DNA of 64,000 bases from Lelliottia jeotgali (GCA_002271215.1 CP018628.1:3286001-3350000); one strand, 5' to 3'; shown: positions 38,993 through 50,860, counted from the first letter of the stretch. A program made the numbers and translations. The notes: generated by a model from the sequence alone, not told the origin.

Positions 38993-39886
38993 TTAGTTTT
39001 GTAATGCAGCGCGCAAGAATCCCTGATGGGCTTCCAGTTTTGCCCGCGCCGCTGTGGCGTCCAGTCCGCTCAGAATCATCAGAATGGCCGGTTTAACATC
39101 GTGATCGGTTTGTTTGAGTACCGCTTGTGCCTCTTCGCGGCTGGCACCGGTGGCTTCGACCACCATGCGGCAGGCGCGGTCCACCAGCTTGATGTTGGTG
39201 GCTTTCATGTCCACCATCAGGTTCTGGTAGACCTTGCCAAACTTCACCATCGCACCGGTGGAGATCATGTTCAGCACCAGCTTTTGCGCGGTGCCTGATT
39301 TCAGACGAGTGGAGCCCGTCAGCGCTTCTGGCCCGACAACAGGCGAGATTGCGATCGCAGCAACCTGAGCAATGGGTGAACCCGGATTACAGGAAATCGC
39401 CACCGTCGTGCAGCCCAGCTGGTTGGCATATTCCAGACCACCGATAACATAAGGCGTGCGCCCGGACGCCGCCAGGCCGACCACCAAATCGTTTTCGGTC
39501 AGATTGATGGCGATCAGATCGTCAGCCCCGAGCTGTTTGTCGTCCTCCGCCCCTTCGACCGCTTTTAACAACGCGCCAGGCCCACCGGCAATTAGCCCGA
39601 CCACCAGACCATGCGGCACGCCGAAGGTCGGCGGGCATTCAGACGCATCCAGTACGCCGAGACGACCACTGGTACCGGCTCCCATATAAATAATGCGTCC
39701 ACCAGCTTTCAGAGCATCGGCGGCGGCATCGACGGCTTTCGCCACCTCAGGCAATGTCTCTTTCACTGCCAGCGCGACCAGCGTATCCTGTTGATTAAAC
39801 CGGTTTACAAGGTCAAGCGTGGAGAGCGCATCAAGATCCATCGTTTGTGGATTGCGGGTTTCTGAAACGAGTGAGCCGAGATTCAT
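38993..39886 (-). CDS. murQ: MurQ, N-acetylmuramic acid 6-phosphate etherase
   Basis: 297 residues (E. coli 298). The SIS domain has [20 protein letters not shown], with catalytic-type Glu83 (ECPPTF) and Glu114 (AVEGAEDD). The conserved C-terminal [12 protein letters not shown] helical region is present. Role: cleaves the lactyl ether of MurNAc-6-P to GlcNAc-6-P and D-lactate, in recycling of peptidoglycan. First gene of murQ-murP, divergent from yfhH. AGGT lies before the ATG. Confidence 0.95.
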   Translation of the reverse strand: MNLGSLVSETRNPQTMDLDALSTLDLVNRFNQQDTLVALAVKETLPEVAKAVDAAADALKAGGRIIYMGAGTSGRLGVLDASECPPTFGVPHGLVVGLIAGGPGALLKAVEGAEDDKQLGADDLIAINLTENDLVVGLAASGRTPYVIGGLEYANQLGCTTVAISCNPGSPIAQVAAIAISPVVGPEALTGSTRLKSGTAQKLVLNMISTGAMVKFGKVYQNLMVDMKATNIKLVDRACRMVVEATGASREEAQAVLKQTDHDVKPAILMILSGLDATAARAKLEAHQGFLRAALQN

Positions 39887-39899
39887 CTTTTTACCTCAA

Positions 39900-39912
39900 G
39901 AATTTTTAATTC
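39900..39912. promoter_or_regulatory. Operator candidate 1 in the murQ-yfhH gap
   Basis: GAATTTTTAATTC, an inverted repeat GAAT-N5-ATTC, 14 bp upstream of the murQ ATG. A matching repeat lies at 39933-39945. The spacing of 33 bp between centres is about three helical turns. Confidence 0.55.
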
Positions 39913-39932
39913 ATAATAACCGTACTATAATG

Positions 39933-39945
39933 GAATATAAAATTC
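39933..39945. promoter_or_regulatory. Operator candidate 2 in the murQ-yfhH gap
   Basis: GAATATAAAATTC, the second GAAT-N5-ATTC repeat. It directly follows a TATAAT (39926-39931) that can serve yfhH, while TATAGT on the other strand (39924-39929) could serve murQ. E. coli MurR binds a pair of adjacent palindromes in the equivalent murR-murQ gap. Confidence 0.55.
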
Positions 39946-40000
39946 ATGCAGGCGAGCAAATTCGGTTTTGCAGCCGCTATCACATTTCGCCAGGAGGCGT

Positions 40001-40849
40001 ATGAACTGTTTAATTCGTATTCGCCAGCGGTACGCGGGCTTTGCCCAGAGCGATAAGAAACTGGCGGACTTCCTGCTGGCGCAGCCCGATCGTGCGCGTC
40101 ATTTAAGCTCCCAACAGCTGGCCAGCGAAGCCGGAGTGAGCCAGTCGAGCGTGGTGAAATTCGCGCAAAAAATTGGTTTTAAAGGTTTTCCGGCACTCAA
40201 GCTGGCGATCAGCGAAGCGCTGGTCAACAATCCGAATCCACAATCGATGCCGCTGCATAACCAGATTCGCGGTGACGATCCGATGCGTCTGGTGGGCGAG
40301 AAGCTGATCAAAGAGAACGTCTCGGCGATGCACGCGACGCTTGATGTGAACAGCGAAGAGAAGTTACTGGAAAGCGTTGGAATGCTGCGCACTGCACGGC
40401 GGATTATTTTGACCGGCATCGGCGCGTCGGGGCTGGTTGCGCGCAACTTCGGCTGGAAGCTGACTAAAATCGGCTATAACGCGGTTGTCGAACAGGACAT
40501 GCACGCGCTGTTATCCACCGTTCAGGCGATGGCACCTGAGGATTTACTGCTGGCCATCTCGTACTCTGGGGAACGTCGCGAGATCAATCTGGCCTCCGAT
40601 GAAGCGCTGCGCGTGGGCGGCAAAATCCTGGCAATTACCGGTTTTACGCCGAATGCGCTACAACAGCGGGCTACGCGCTGCCTCTACACGATTGCTGAAG
40701 AGCAAGCCACTCGCAGCGCGGCGATTTCGTCCACTAGCGCACAGATGATGCTGACGGATTTGCTGTTCGTGGCGCTGGTGCAGCAGGATCTTGAGCATGC
40801 GCCGGAGCGTATTCGTCACAGCGAGGAGCTGGTAAAAAAACTGGTCTGA
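40001..40849 (+). CDS. yfhH: YfhH, RpiR/MurR-family transcription regulator
   Basis: 282 residues from MNCLIRIRQRYAGFAQSDKK, with AGGAGG before the ATG. The N-terminal HTH_6 domain (1-77) has LASEAGVSQSSVVKFAQKIGF. The C-terminal SIS domain (about 125-265) has IILTGIGASGLVARN and LAISYSGERREI, suited to sensing a sugar phosphate. It aligns better with E. coli YfhH than with MurR. In E. coli YfhH has no neighbouring sugar genes; here it is divergent from murQP, so control by MurNAc-6-P is a reasonable inference. Confidence 0.88.
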   Translation: MNCLIRIRQRYAGFAQSDKKLADFLLAQPDRARHLSSQQLASEAGVSQSSVVKFAQKIGFKGFPALKLAISEALVNNPNPQSMPLHNQIRGDDPMRLVGEKLIKENVSAMHATLDVNSEEKLLESVGMLRTARRIILTGIGASGLVARNFGWKLTKIGYNAVVEQDMHALLSTVQAMAPEDLLLAISYSGERREINLASDEALRVGGKILAITGFTPNALQQRATRCLYTIAEEQATRSAAISSTSAQMMLTDLLFVALVQQDLEHAPERIRHSEELVKKLV

Positions 40850-40860
40850 ACAGAGAATGA

Positions 40861-41542
<682 letters not shown>

Positions 41543-41543
<1 letters not shown>

Positions 41544-42274
41544 TACTGACGCGCTTCCAGCATCAGGCGTTTCATTTCGGTAACGGCGTCTTTCAGCCCG
41601 CTCATCACCGCGCGCCCGATAATCGCATGGCCGATATTCAGCTCGTGCATTTCCGGAATTTCAGCAATCGCTTTGACGTTGTGATAGGTCAGTCCGTGAC
41701 CGGCGTTAACTTTCAAACCGAGGCTCGCCGCGTAGGTGGCCGCTTTGGCAATACGATCGAGTTCTTTGGCCTGAGTGACTTCGTCTTTGGCGTCCGCATA
41801 GCAGCCGGTGTGAATTTCGATGTACGGCGCACCGACATCGGCGGCGGCTTTGATCTGGTCGAAATCGGCATCGATAAACAGAGAGACCAGGATACCGGCA
41901 TCAACCAGGCGTTTGCAGGCATCGGTCATTTTGTCACGCTGTCCGGCGACATCCAGCCCGCCTTCGGTGGTCACTTCCTGGCGCTTTTCTGGCACCAGGC
42001 AGCAGAAATGCGGTTGGGTTTCGCAGGCGATCGCCAGCATCTCTTCCGTCACCGCCATTTCCAGATTCATACGCGTGTCCAGCGTCTGGCGCAGGATGCG
42101 TACGTCACGATCGGTGATATGACGGCGGTCTTCACGCAGATGAACGGTAATGCCGTCGGCGCCAGCCTGTTCGGCAATAAATGCCGCCTGAACCGGATCA
42201 GGATAAGCCGTGCCTCGCGCATTACGCAGCGTGGCAATGTGATCAATGTTGACGCCTAACAGTAATTCAGCCAT
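41543..42274 (-). CDS. pdxJ: PdxJ, pyridoxine 5'-phosphate synthase
   Basis: 243 residues from [24 protein letters not shown] lies upstream of this ATG, and a longer start adds seven residues without support. A TIM barrel with the substrate motifs [33 protein letters not shown] and [10 protein letters not shown]. Role: condenses 1-deoxy-D-xylulose-5-phosphate with 3-amino-2-oxopropyl phosphate in vitamin B6 synthesis. 27 nt after recO. Confidence 0.97.
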
Positions 42275-42301
42275 GACAATCCTCGGTTTTCTCATTGTTC
42301 G

Positions 42302-43012
42302 TTAACGCTTTGGCACAAACTGCCTGAATAATTCGCGGCTCTTTAAGGGCTTGCCACCAAGATACGGCTTGAGGGCAATTCGGGTAAAGCGTTTTGCCGC
42401 GCGTAAGGTATCCTGGTCAGGAAATTCTCGCTCATACAGCGCCCTGAGATGCCGTCCGGTGAACGTTGTGTTGTCGATAACCACGCTGGCAATAAAACCT
42501 TTCTCTTCACGATAGCGGTAGGTCATGGCGTCATCCACGGATTCACCGCTCCCTGCGCAGTGCAGAAAATCCACGCCGTAGCCAAGATGGCCGAGCAGCG
42601 CCAGCTCAAAGCGACGTAATGCGGGTTCGGGCGTGCCCGTTGCGCCAGCCAGCGCCTGGATGCAATGCAGGTAATCGAAAAAGAGTTCAGAGAAGCGGGT
42701 TTCGTGTTCAAGGACGCGGGAGATGAGTTCGTTGACGTACAGACCGCTATAGAGCGTGATACCCGACAGCGGAAGCGCCAGAGAGACGGCTTCGGCACTG
42801 CGCAGGGTTTTGACTTCGCCGCGTCCACCAAAGCGAACCAGCAGCGGAGTGAAGGGTTGTAGCGCGCCCTTCAGGTTAGAGCGTTTGGAGCGTGCGCCTT
42901 TAGCCACAAGGCGCACGCGACCGGATTCTTCCGTGAAGACGTCCAGCATGAGGCTGGTTTCGCTCCACGGACGGCTGTGCAAGACGAATGCGCGCTGCCA
43001 GCCTTCAGTCAT
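42302..43012 (-). CDS. recO: RecO, recombination mediator
   Basis: 236 residues from [20 protein letters not shown]. The N-terminal OB fold (1-~80) is followed by a helical domain; the HCAGSG stretch corresponds to the zinc-finger region, which is degenerate in enterobacterial RecO. Role: with RecR (and RecF), loads RecA on SSB-coated DNA and anneals strands. It lacks about six C-terminal residues compared with E. coli. Begins 10 nt after era. Confidence 0.96.
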   Translation of the reverse strand: MTEGWQRAFVLHSRPWSETSLMLDVFTEESGRVRLVAKGARSKRSNLKGALQPFTPLLVRFGGRGEVKTLRSAEAVSLALPLSGITLYSGLYVNELISRVLEHETRFSELFFDYLHCIQALAGATGTPEPALRRFELALLGHLGYGVDFLHCAGSGESVDDAMTYRYREEKGFIASVVIDNTTFTGRHLRALYEREFPDQDTLRAAKRFTRIALKPYLGGKPLKSRELFRQFVPKR

Positions 43013-43022
43013 GTTCGTTGTC

Positions 43023-44725
<1,703 letters not shown>

Positions 44726-44826
44726 CTATACGCAACGACAGGGTATGTCGTTAGCCAGGTGAGATTATCTCTTAAATAATTCACATAACCCTCAGTTACG
44801 AGGGCTATGTGCGCAAATAACAGGAA

Positions 44827-45789
44827 TTAATGGATTCCGCCAATGCGATTCAGGCGAACGCCGGTCGGCCACTCACCTTCCTGTTTCTCGAAACTCATCC
44901 AAATGGCGGTTGCCTTGCCGACCAGATTGGCTTCCGGAACAAAGCCCCAGTAACGGCTGTCCGCAGAGTTATCGCGGTTATCACCCATCATGAAGTAATG
45001 TCCTGGTGGAACAATCCAGGTAGCAAGCTGCTGACCAGGTTGTTGGTAGTACATCCCCAACTGATCCTGGGCGATCGGCACCGTTAAAATACGGTGCGTC
45101 ACGTCACCCAGCGTTTCTTTACGCTCAACCAGACGAATCCCGTTTTCTTTGGTTTCGCCTTTTGGCAGCTGGAAGAAACCGCTGGTCGCTTCCCCGCCGT
45201 TACGACGGGCAAAGGTCTGCACGAAATCGCTTGGCTCAACGTTGGAGTAGGTGATCGGCAACGCGTTTTCACACGCCGTACCAGAGCTACAGCCCGGCTG
45301 AACGGTCACTTCTTTCGCCACTGGATCGTAGCTCACCTTATCGCCTGGCAGGCCGACGGCACGTTTGATGTAATCCAGACGTGGATCTTCAGGGTATTTG
45401 AAGACCACGATATCACCACGTTTTGGATGACCGGTTTCGGTTAGCGTTTTCTGGTAGATAGGATCTTTAATGCCATAGGCATATTTCTCTACCAGAATAA
45501 AATCGCCAATCAAAAGCGTTGGCATCATCGAACCGGACGGGATCTGGAAAGGTTCATAAATAAACGAACGCACCACCAGCACAATCGCCAGAACCGGGAA
45601 AACAGAAGCACCTGTTTCCAGCCAGCCCGGTTTAGGGCTGACTTTTTTCATGGTTTTCGCATCCAGTTGTTCACCGGTAATAGCCTGACGTTCGCGGCGC
45701 TTAGGGGCGAAAATAAACTTATCCAGACACCACAACAGCCCCGTCACCAGGGTCGCAATGACCAGGATCAGGGCAAACATGTTCGCCAT
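44827..45789 (-). CDS. lepB: LepB, signal peptidase I
   Basis: 320 residues, four fewer than in E. coli. Two N-terminal membrane segments (about 4-22 and 60-76) are followed by the periplasmic catalytic domain. Nucleophile Ser87 lies in FQIPSGSMMPTL and the general base Lys142 in DYIKRAVGLPGD; GHYFMMGDNRDNSADSRYWG is box E. Role: removes signal peptides from Sec and Tat substrates. 16 nt after lepA, same operon. Confidence 0.98.
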   Translation of the reverse strand: MANMFALILVIATLVTGLLWCLDKFIFAPKRRERQAITGEQLDAKTMKKVSPKPGWLETGASVFPVLAIVLVVRSFIYEPFQIPSGSMMPTLLIGDFILVEKYAYGIKDPIYQKTLTETGHPKRGDIVVFKYPEDPRLDYIKRAVGLPGDKVSYDPVAKEVTVQPGCSSGTACENALPITYSNVEPSDFVQTFARRNGGEATSGFFQLPKGETKENGIRLVERKETLGDVTHRILTVPIAQDQLGMYYQQPGQQLATWIVPPGHYFMMGDNRDNSADSRYWGFVPEANLVGKATAIWMSFEKQEGEWPTGVRLNRIGGIH

Positions 45790-45805
45790 GCCAACTCCTT
45801 AAGGA

Positions 45806-47605
45806 TTATTTTCCGTCTTTGCCAACGTGCAGAATGGCAAGGAACGCTTCCTGTGGCAGCTCAACGTTACCGACCTGCTTCATACGCTTTTTACCATCTT
45901 TCTGTTTCTGCAACAGTTTCTTCTTACGGCTAACGTCACCGCCGTAGCATTTCGCCAGGACGTTTTTACGCAGCTGTTTCACTGTTGCACGGGCAATGAT
46001 GTGGTTGCCAATGGCAGCCTGAATCGCGATATCAAATTGCTGACGTGGGATCAGCTCTTTCATTTTCTCGACCAGTTCACGACCACGGTACGGCGCGTTA
46101 TCGTTGTGGGTGATCAGCGCCAGCGCATCGACACGCTCGCTGTTGATCAATACATCTACACGCACCATGTTGGATGCCTGGAAGCGTTTAAAGTTGTAGT
46201 CCAGTGACGCATAGCCACGAGAGGTCGACTTCAGACGGTCGAAGAAGTCGAGTACCACTTCCGCCATCGGGATTTCATAGGTCAGCGCAACCTGGTTACC
46301 GTGGTAAACCATGTTGGTCTGCACGCCACGCTTCTCGATACACAGGGTAATGACGTTACCGAGGTATTCCTGCGGCAGCAGCATGTGACATTCAGCGATC
46401 GGCTCACGCAACTCTTCGATATTGTTCAGCGGCGGCAGCTTGGAAGGACTGTCGACGTAAATGATCTCTTTGTTGGTGGTCTGAACTTCATACACTACGG
46501 TCGGGGCCGTGGTGATCAGGTCCAGATCATATTCGCGCTCCAGACGTTCCTGAATGATTTCCATGTGCAGCAGACCCAGGAAGCCGCAGCGGAAGCCGAA
46601 GCCCAGCGCGGTGGAACTTTCTGGTTCATAGAACAGAGAGGCATCGTTCAGGCTCAGCTTGCCCAACGCATCACGGAAGTTTTCGTAATCGTCAGAGCTG
46701 ACCGGGAACAGACCCGCATAAACCTGTGGCTTCACTTTTTTGAAGCCTGGGAGCGCTTTGTCTGCCGGATTACGCGCCTGAGTCAACGTATCGCCTACTG
46801 GCGCGCCCAGGATGTCTTTGATCGCACATACCAGCCAGCCCACTTCGCCGCATTTCAGCTCGGTACGGTCAACCTGTTTCGGCGTGAAAATGCCCAGACG
46901 GTCAGCGTTGTACACCTGGCCGGTGCTCATCACTTTGATTTTGTCGCCTTTACGCATGGTGCCGTTTTTAATACGGACCAGCGACACAACGCCAAGGTAG
47001 TTATCAAACCAGGAGTCGATGATCAGTGCTTGCAGCGGGCCATCCGCGTCACCTTCCGGTGCAGGGATATCACGCACCAGACGTTCCAGCACATCAGGAA
47101 CACCGACGCCGGTTTTCGCAGAGCAGCGCACCGCATCAGTGGCATCGATGCCGACGATGTCTTCAATCTCTTCTGCAACGCGCTCAGGATCGGCGGCCGG
47201 CAGGTCGATTTTGTTAAGAACCGGCACCACTTCGAGATCCATTTCCATCGCGGTGTAGCAGTTCGCCAGGGTCTGAGCTTCTACGCCCTGCCCGGCATCG
47301 ACCACCAGCAGCGCACCTTCGCAGGCTGCCAGAGAACGAGAAACTTCATAGGAGAAGTCAACGTGGCCTGGAGTGTCGATGAAATTCAGTTGATAAGTTT
47401 CACCATCAAGGGCTTTGTAGTCGAGCGTCACGCTCTGCGCTTTGATGGTAATACCGCGTTCGCGTTCCAGGTCCATGGAGTCCAGTACCTGGGCTTCCAT
47501 TTCACGATCAGACAGGCCACCGCAAATCTGGATAATACGGTCAGACAGCGTCGACTTACCGTGGTCAATGTGAGCAATGATCGAAAAGTTACGTATGTTC
47601 TTCAT
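45806..47605 (-). CDS. lepA: LepA (EF4), translational GTPase
   Basis: 599 residues, same as E. coli. G1 AHIDHGKST (11-19), G3 DTPGHVDF, G4 NKID, then EF-G-like domains II, III and V, and the LepA-specific C-terminal domain with [19 protein letters not shown] and [20 protein letters not shown]. Role: ribosome biogenesis/back-translocation factor. It precedes lepB and is separated from rseC by 185 bp, where its own promoter should lie. Confidence 0.98.
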   Translation of the reverse strand: MKNIRNFSIIAHIDHGKSTLSDRIIQICGGLSDREMEAQVLDSMDLERERGITIKAQSVTLDYKALDGETYQLNFIDTPGHVDFSYEVSRSLAACEGALLVVDAGQGVEAQTLANCYTAMEMDLEVVPVLNKIDLPAADPERVAEEIEDIVGIDATDAVRCSAKTGVGVPDVLERLVRDIPAPEGDADGPLQALIIDSWFDNYLGVVSLVRIKNGTMRKGDKIKVMSTGQVYNADRLGIFTPKQVDRTELKCGEVGWLVCAIKDILGAPVGDTLTQARNPADKALPGFKKVKPQVYAGLFPVSSDDYENFRDALGKLSLNDASLFYEPESSTALGFGFRCGFLGLLHMEIIQERLEREYDLDLITTAPTVVYEVQTTNKEIIYVDSPSKLPPLNNIEELREPIAECHMLLPQEYLGNVITLCIEKRGVQTNMVYHGNQVALTYEIPMAEVVLDFFDRLKSTSRGYASLDYNFKRFQASNMVRVDVLINSERVDALALITHNDNAPYRGRELVEKMKELIPRQQFDIAIQAAIGNHIIARATVKQLRKNVLAKCYGGDVSRKKKLLQKQKDGKKRMKQVGNVELPQEAFLAILHVGKDGK

Positions 47606-47778
47606 ATAGTTAAATAATTATGCCTTACGAATTCCTGGAGGCCGCTGTTCTTAGCCTGACGTTTTTCAGTGCGAAAACGCAGCATTCTACACTACATCTT
47701 CGTCACCAGGAAATGCTCTTCAAGCCAAGCATAGCGTCAGGGAAGGACGTTTTCAGTTCTGGGATGTAAATAAAGATA

Positions 47779-47801
47779 AAGCCCGATGATTTACCGGGCT
47801 T
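47779..47801 (-). terminator. Possible terminator at the rseC stop
   Basis: Minus-strand AAGCCCG-N9-CGGGCTT followed by TATCTTTATTT. The rseC stop codon lies in the loop. The stem is only 7 bp and the T tract is interrupted, so termination would be partial. Confidence 0.5.
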
Positions 47802-48267
47802 CTGAAGAGAGCGTTTCAACACGAAGCATGTCTGGCGGGAGCCCCACGCTGAGGATAATGGGCTGCCAGGCTTCTTTCTCAGCAAGCTTCTGAGAAAAGC
47901 CGCGCGCCAGCATAAAACCACCGACGCCACCCAAAACTCCGCCACACATTGACGCAAGATCAGTGCCAAACAGCATCTGGAAAATGCCGGCGACAACAAA
48001 TAATCCAACCAGGGGTGAGAGATACACCAGCATCGCAGAACCCAGCAGGCTGCCTTCAGCAATGCCCAGTTCAACTTTTTGCCCAACCGTCAGCGGCTGT
48101 TCGCTCGGCACGGAAATGGTGTGCGTGGTTTGAGGCCCGAGTTTGTTTAGTACCCGGCTGCCGCAGCCTGCGCGTGAGGCACAGCTGTTACATGATGCTT
48201 TCACGTCACAGCTCACCAGCGCGACGCCATTTTGCCACGACACTACCGTGGCCCATTCTTTGATCAT
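47791..48267 (-). CDS. rseC: RseC, inner-membrane regulator linked to sigma-E and SoxR reduction
   Basis: 158 residues. An N-terminal cytoplasmic part has a Cys cluster (CDVKASCNSCASRAGCGS), two membrane segments lie at about 72-120, and a polar C-terminus follows. Known roles: minor positive factor for sigma-E activity, and part of the Rsx/Rse system that reduces SoxR. Its start overlaps the rseB stop by 4 nt (ATGA). Last gene of rpoE-rseABC. Confidence 0.95.
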   Translation of the reverse strand: MIKEWATVVSWQNGVALVSCDVKASCNSCASRAGCGSRVLNKLGPQTTHTISVPSEQPLTVGQKVELGIAEGSLLGSAMLVYLSPLVGLFVVAGIFQMLFGTDLASMCGGVLGGVGGFMLARGFSQKLAEKEAWQPIILSVGLPPDMLRVETLSSEAR

Positions 48268-49217
48268 TGTGCGGCCCTGAATTTAATACTGTCAGCAATA
48301 CGCTTCGCCGTTTGCGGGGGAAGTTCGCCCACAATAGTGATTTCAGCATTGTCGCGCACGGTTGTGCTCACGGTCCGGCGCCCCGTACGCAGCATTTGAT
48401 CGCTACTGTTGGCCGTCGCGCGGTTGATGTTCACTGAGAAGCTGAACAATCCATCAGAATAGAGGCGCGACTCAACCGGTGTTTCAATGGTCGGAAGCTG
48501 ACGGCGACTGCTGGATATTTCGCTAAAACCTTGCGGTATCCACGATGGCACCCAGTTGAAATTCACGGTATCGCCCGCGGGCACTGACAGAAGCGGCGGA
48601 AGGCTCGCTTTCGCCAGATTCTGCATGCTGTTGCCCACCTGACCATCTACCGAGAAGGAGATGACGCGGAACTGTTCCAGCGTTTCGCCATCACGATCGA
48701 GCAGATCAACACGCATCGGCAGTTTGCTCTCAGCATCCATCCAGACAATGTAGCTGTAACGCGTACCGTCCCTCGCCACCACGCGGATAACTTCGCACAG
48801 CCGGTCCGCAATGCGTGTACGGCCAACGGAAATAAAGTCGTAGTAAGGCGACAGACGCTTGAAGTCGGTGTAGATGAGGGCCGGGAGTGAATCGACAATG
48901 TAATCGCCATTCAGCGTAAACGGCTCGAGACCCGGTTCGAAATAGCTGATTTCATTACCGCGTTGAACAACTTCACGGCGCGGACCGTCGAGTTGTAATA
49001 GCTGGGCGAGCGGCTGGTTATCAAGACGAGCATGACGATAGCGCAACGACTCAACGCCCTGCTTGTTGATACTGACAAAAGCCAACTCATAATTGAGTGA
49101 CTGGCTGGCCATATTCATTTGCTGCAACAACGCCCCGGACGATAAATCAGCCGAGGCGTTGGCAGAAAAGAACAGGCTACCAGCCACTAAGGACATGGCG
49201 CACCAAAGTTGCTTCAT
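48264..49217 (-). CDS. rseB: RseB, periplasmic sensor protecting RseA
   Basis: 317 residues. The signal peptide (1-~23) ends SANASA before DLSSGALLQQM. The large N-terminal domain resembles lipoprotein carriers (LolA/LolB fold), with FEPGLEPFTLNGDYIVDSLP. The smaller C-terminal domain contains WVPSWIPQGFSE. Role: binds the RseA periplasmic tail and blocks DegS; LPS displaces it under envelope stress. Its ATG overlaps the rseA stop (TAATG). Confidence 0.97.
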   Translation of the reverse strand: MKQLWCAMSLVAGSLFFSANASADLSSGALLQQMNMASQSLNYELAFVSINKQGVESLRYRHARLDNQPLAQLLQLDGPRREVVQRGNEISYFEPGLEPFTLNGDYIVDSLPALIYTDFKRLSPYYDFISVGRTRIADRLCEVIRVVARDGTRYSYIVWMDAESKLPMRVDLLDRDGETLEQFRVISFSVDGQVGNSMQNLAKASLPPLLSVPAGDTVNFNWVPSWIPQGFSEISSSRRQLPTIETPVESRLYSDGLFSFSVNINRATANSSDQMLRTGRRTVSTTVRDNAEITIVGELPPQTAKRIADSIKFRAAQ

Positions 49218-49870
49218 TACTGCGATTGCGTTCCTAAAGTTTGGTTTCCTGGCACTTGCACACCAGCCTGCTGGGTCTGTGCCTGCTCAAACTGGAGCTG
49301 CTCAGAGTGCAGACGACGCTGCAACTCATAGTCCTGCAGCATCGCATTAATGCGACGACGCTGTTCCTGAACCTGCTGTTGCTGGCCCGGACTGACTGAT
49401 GCATCGGCGGCTGGCACACCCAAACTAACCGGACTTGCTTTACCCATCATCGGCAGTGTGTTGAACACTGGCGCTTCAGGCTGCTGGTTAGCTTCTGATT
49501 GACCGTTATAGTGCTGGACGCCAACGATAACTGCAAGCGATACGCATGCAGCCACCCCCATTTGGGTGAGTTGGCTGGCCCACGGACGCACTTTTTTCCA
49601 GAATGGCATCTTCTGCCATTGATGCGGCGCAGGTTGGGCTTCAGGAATCAGCGGAGTGGTCTGATGTACAGGCTCGTTCTCAATTGCCGCCATTACGCGT
49701 GCAGAGATATCGAAATGGAGAACATCGCCCGTATCACCGCGCATAGAGTCGCGGATGAGATGGTAACTCTCCCAGGTCTTTTGCATCTCGGGAGAGTGAG
49801 AGAGCTCGTTAAGCAGCTCACTGTCCAGCGTTTCACCATCCATTAAAGCGGAAAGTTTTTCTTTCTGCAT
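49217..49870 (-). CDS. rseA: RseA, anti-sigma-E factor
   Basis: 217 residues from MQKEKLSALMDGETLDSEL. The cytoplasmic sigma-E-binding domain (1-~66) is followed by a membrane segment (about 102-119) and a periplasmic tail. The DegS cleavage site Val148-Ser149 (SPVSLG) and the Gln-rich stretch before the C-terminal RseB-binding helix are visible. The inner ATG fits the family; an extended frame upstream does not. 31 nt after rpoE. Confidence 0.97.
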   Translation of the reverse strand: MQKEKLSALMDGETLDSELLNELSHSPEMQKTWESYHLIRDSMRGDTGDVLHFDISARVMAAIENEPVHQTTPLIPEAQPAPHQWQKMPFWKKVRPWASQLTQMGVAACVSLAVIVGVQHYNGQSEANQQPEAPVFNTLPMMGKASPVSLGVPAADASVSPGQQQQVQEQRRRINAMLQDYELQRRLHSEQLQFEQAQTQQAGVQVPGNQTLGTQSQ

Positions 49871-49901
49871 GCCTAATACCTTTTCCAGTATCCCGCTATC
49901 G

Positions 49902-50477
49902 TCAACGCCTGATAAGCGGTTGAACTTTATTATCAATAGCTTCTCGCGCACGGAAGATTCGCGAACGAACCGTTCCGACCGGACAATCCATGATAGCTGC
50001 TATCTCTTCATAGCTGAGTCCATCAAGCTCCCGCAAGGTAATTGCCATGCGTAAATCTTCCGGGAGTGCCTCGATCGTGCGAAAAACGATTTGTCTCAGT
50101 TCTTCTGACAACATTAAGTTCTCAGGGTTCGAAATTTCTTTCAGCGCACCGCCACTTTCGAAGTTTTCAGCGTCAATAGCATCCACATCACTAGACGGCG
50201 GACGACGGCCCTGAGCGACCAGATAATTCTTTGCTGTATTGACTGCTATGCGATACAGCCAGGTGTAAAAAGCACTATCTCCCCGGAAAGAATCCAGCGC
50301 ACGATAGGCCTTTATGAATGACTCTTGCACCACATCAGGAACATCTCCTGACGGCACATAGCGGGATACCAGACTCGCCACTTTATGCTGGTAGCGAACC
50401 ACCAGTAAGTTAAAGGCTTTCTGATCTCCCTTCTGGACCCGTTCAACCAGGACCTGGTCCGTTAACTGCTCGCTCAT
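49902..50477 (-). CDS. rpoE: RpoE, sigma factor sigma-E
   Basis: 191 residues, nearly identical to E. coli. The region 2 core has SGDVPDVVQESFIKAYRALDSF and FYTWLYRIAVNTAKNYLV. The region 4 HTH has LDGLSYEEIAAIMDCPVGTVRSRIFRAREAI. Role: directs transcription of envelope-stress genes and its own operon. The ATG overlaps the stop of the rseD leader ORF (ATGA), implying translational coupling. An in-frame upstream start would overlap rseD entirely and is not used. Confidence 0.98.
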   Translation of the reverse strand: MSEQLTDQVLVERVQKGDQKAFNLLVVRYQHKVASLVSRYVPSGDVPDVVQESFIKAYRALDSFRGDSAFYTWLYRIAVNTAKNYLVAQGRRPPSSDVDAIDAENFESGGALKEISNPENLMLSEELRQIVFRTIEALPEDLRMAITLRELDGLSYEEIAAIMDCPVGTVRSRIFRAREAIDNKVQPLIRR

Positions 50478-50578
50478 CCGAGGTAATGTCTCCCCAAACC
50501 TAAATTCCACGCGTCATCGAAACGCCACTCTAAAAACACTGCAATGTGAGCAAGCACGAGGTTAGAGTGTATGTTCAT
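50474..50578 (-). CDS. rseD: RseD leader peptide coupled to rpoE
   Basis: A 34-codon ORF reading MNIHSNLVLAHIAVFLEWRF and then 14 further residues, ending in a TGA that overlaps the rpoE ATG. A leader ORF rseD coupled to rpoE translation is known in E. coli; here it is shorter than I recall for that species (about 51 codons). GGGGAGA, a plausible CsrA target, lies near its 3' end. GGA about 10 nt before the ATG is a weak ribosome site. Call is by position and coupling. Confidence 0.65.
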   Translation of the reverse strand: MNIHSNLVLAHIAVFLEWRFDDAWNLGLGRHYLG

Positions 50579-50589
50579 CAATAAGTTCC
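50562..50589 (-). promoter_or_regulatory. rpoE: Sigma-E promoter of rpoE
   Basis: GGAACTT (50583-50589) and TCTAA (50562-50566) with a 16-bp spacer: a consensus sigma-E promoter, giving autoregulation. The predicted start near 50555 falls inside rseD, after its ATG, so this transcript cannot encode the leader peptide. Confidence 0.82.
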
Positions 50590-50860
50590 GTTACGCCTTT
50601 GTTTTTGTTCATCGTGATGCAGACAGTTCATTTTCTCTCATTATATGTCTGTTAACGATACGTACCCCAGTTTCTGATAAGAAATGGTATTTTTGCTGCC
50701 CGAAGAGTACCGCAAGACAGGGTTTATTTCACCACATAATCTGAAGCTAACGATCTGCTTCGCAAAATATTTTCGTTCTTTTACGCGTTTTTTGAGCTTC
50801 TGTTTATGTTTAGGCTGCGCAACACGACCTAAAAAAAACGTGCGATTCATCGCATTCGAG

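Noticed and set aside
39978..40000. Possible CRP site before yfhH (AAATGTGA on the minus strand)
   Set aside because: Only one half-site is good; the other half departs from the consensus at most positions.
46301..47617. 438-codon open frame antisense to lepA
   Set aside because: Shadow of the strongly conserved lepA gene; no independent evidence of coding.
47703..48086. 127-codon frame overlapping rseC
   Set aside because: Same strand but a different frame from rseC, which has all family features; its extension past the rseC stop is not supported.
50641..50850. 69-codon Lys-rich frame between rpoE and nadB
   Set aside because: No ribosome site and no family. It lies in a promoter region, and Lys codons follow from A-rich DNA.
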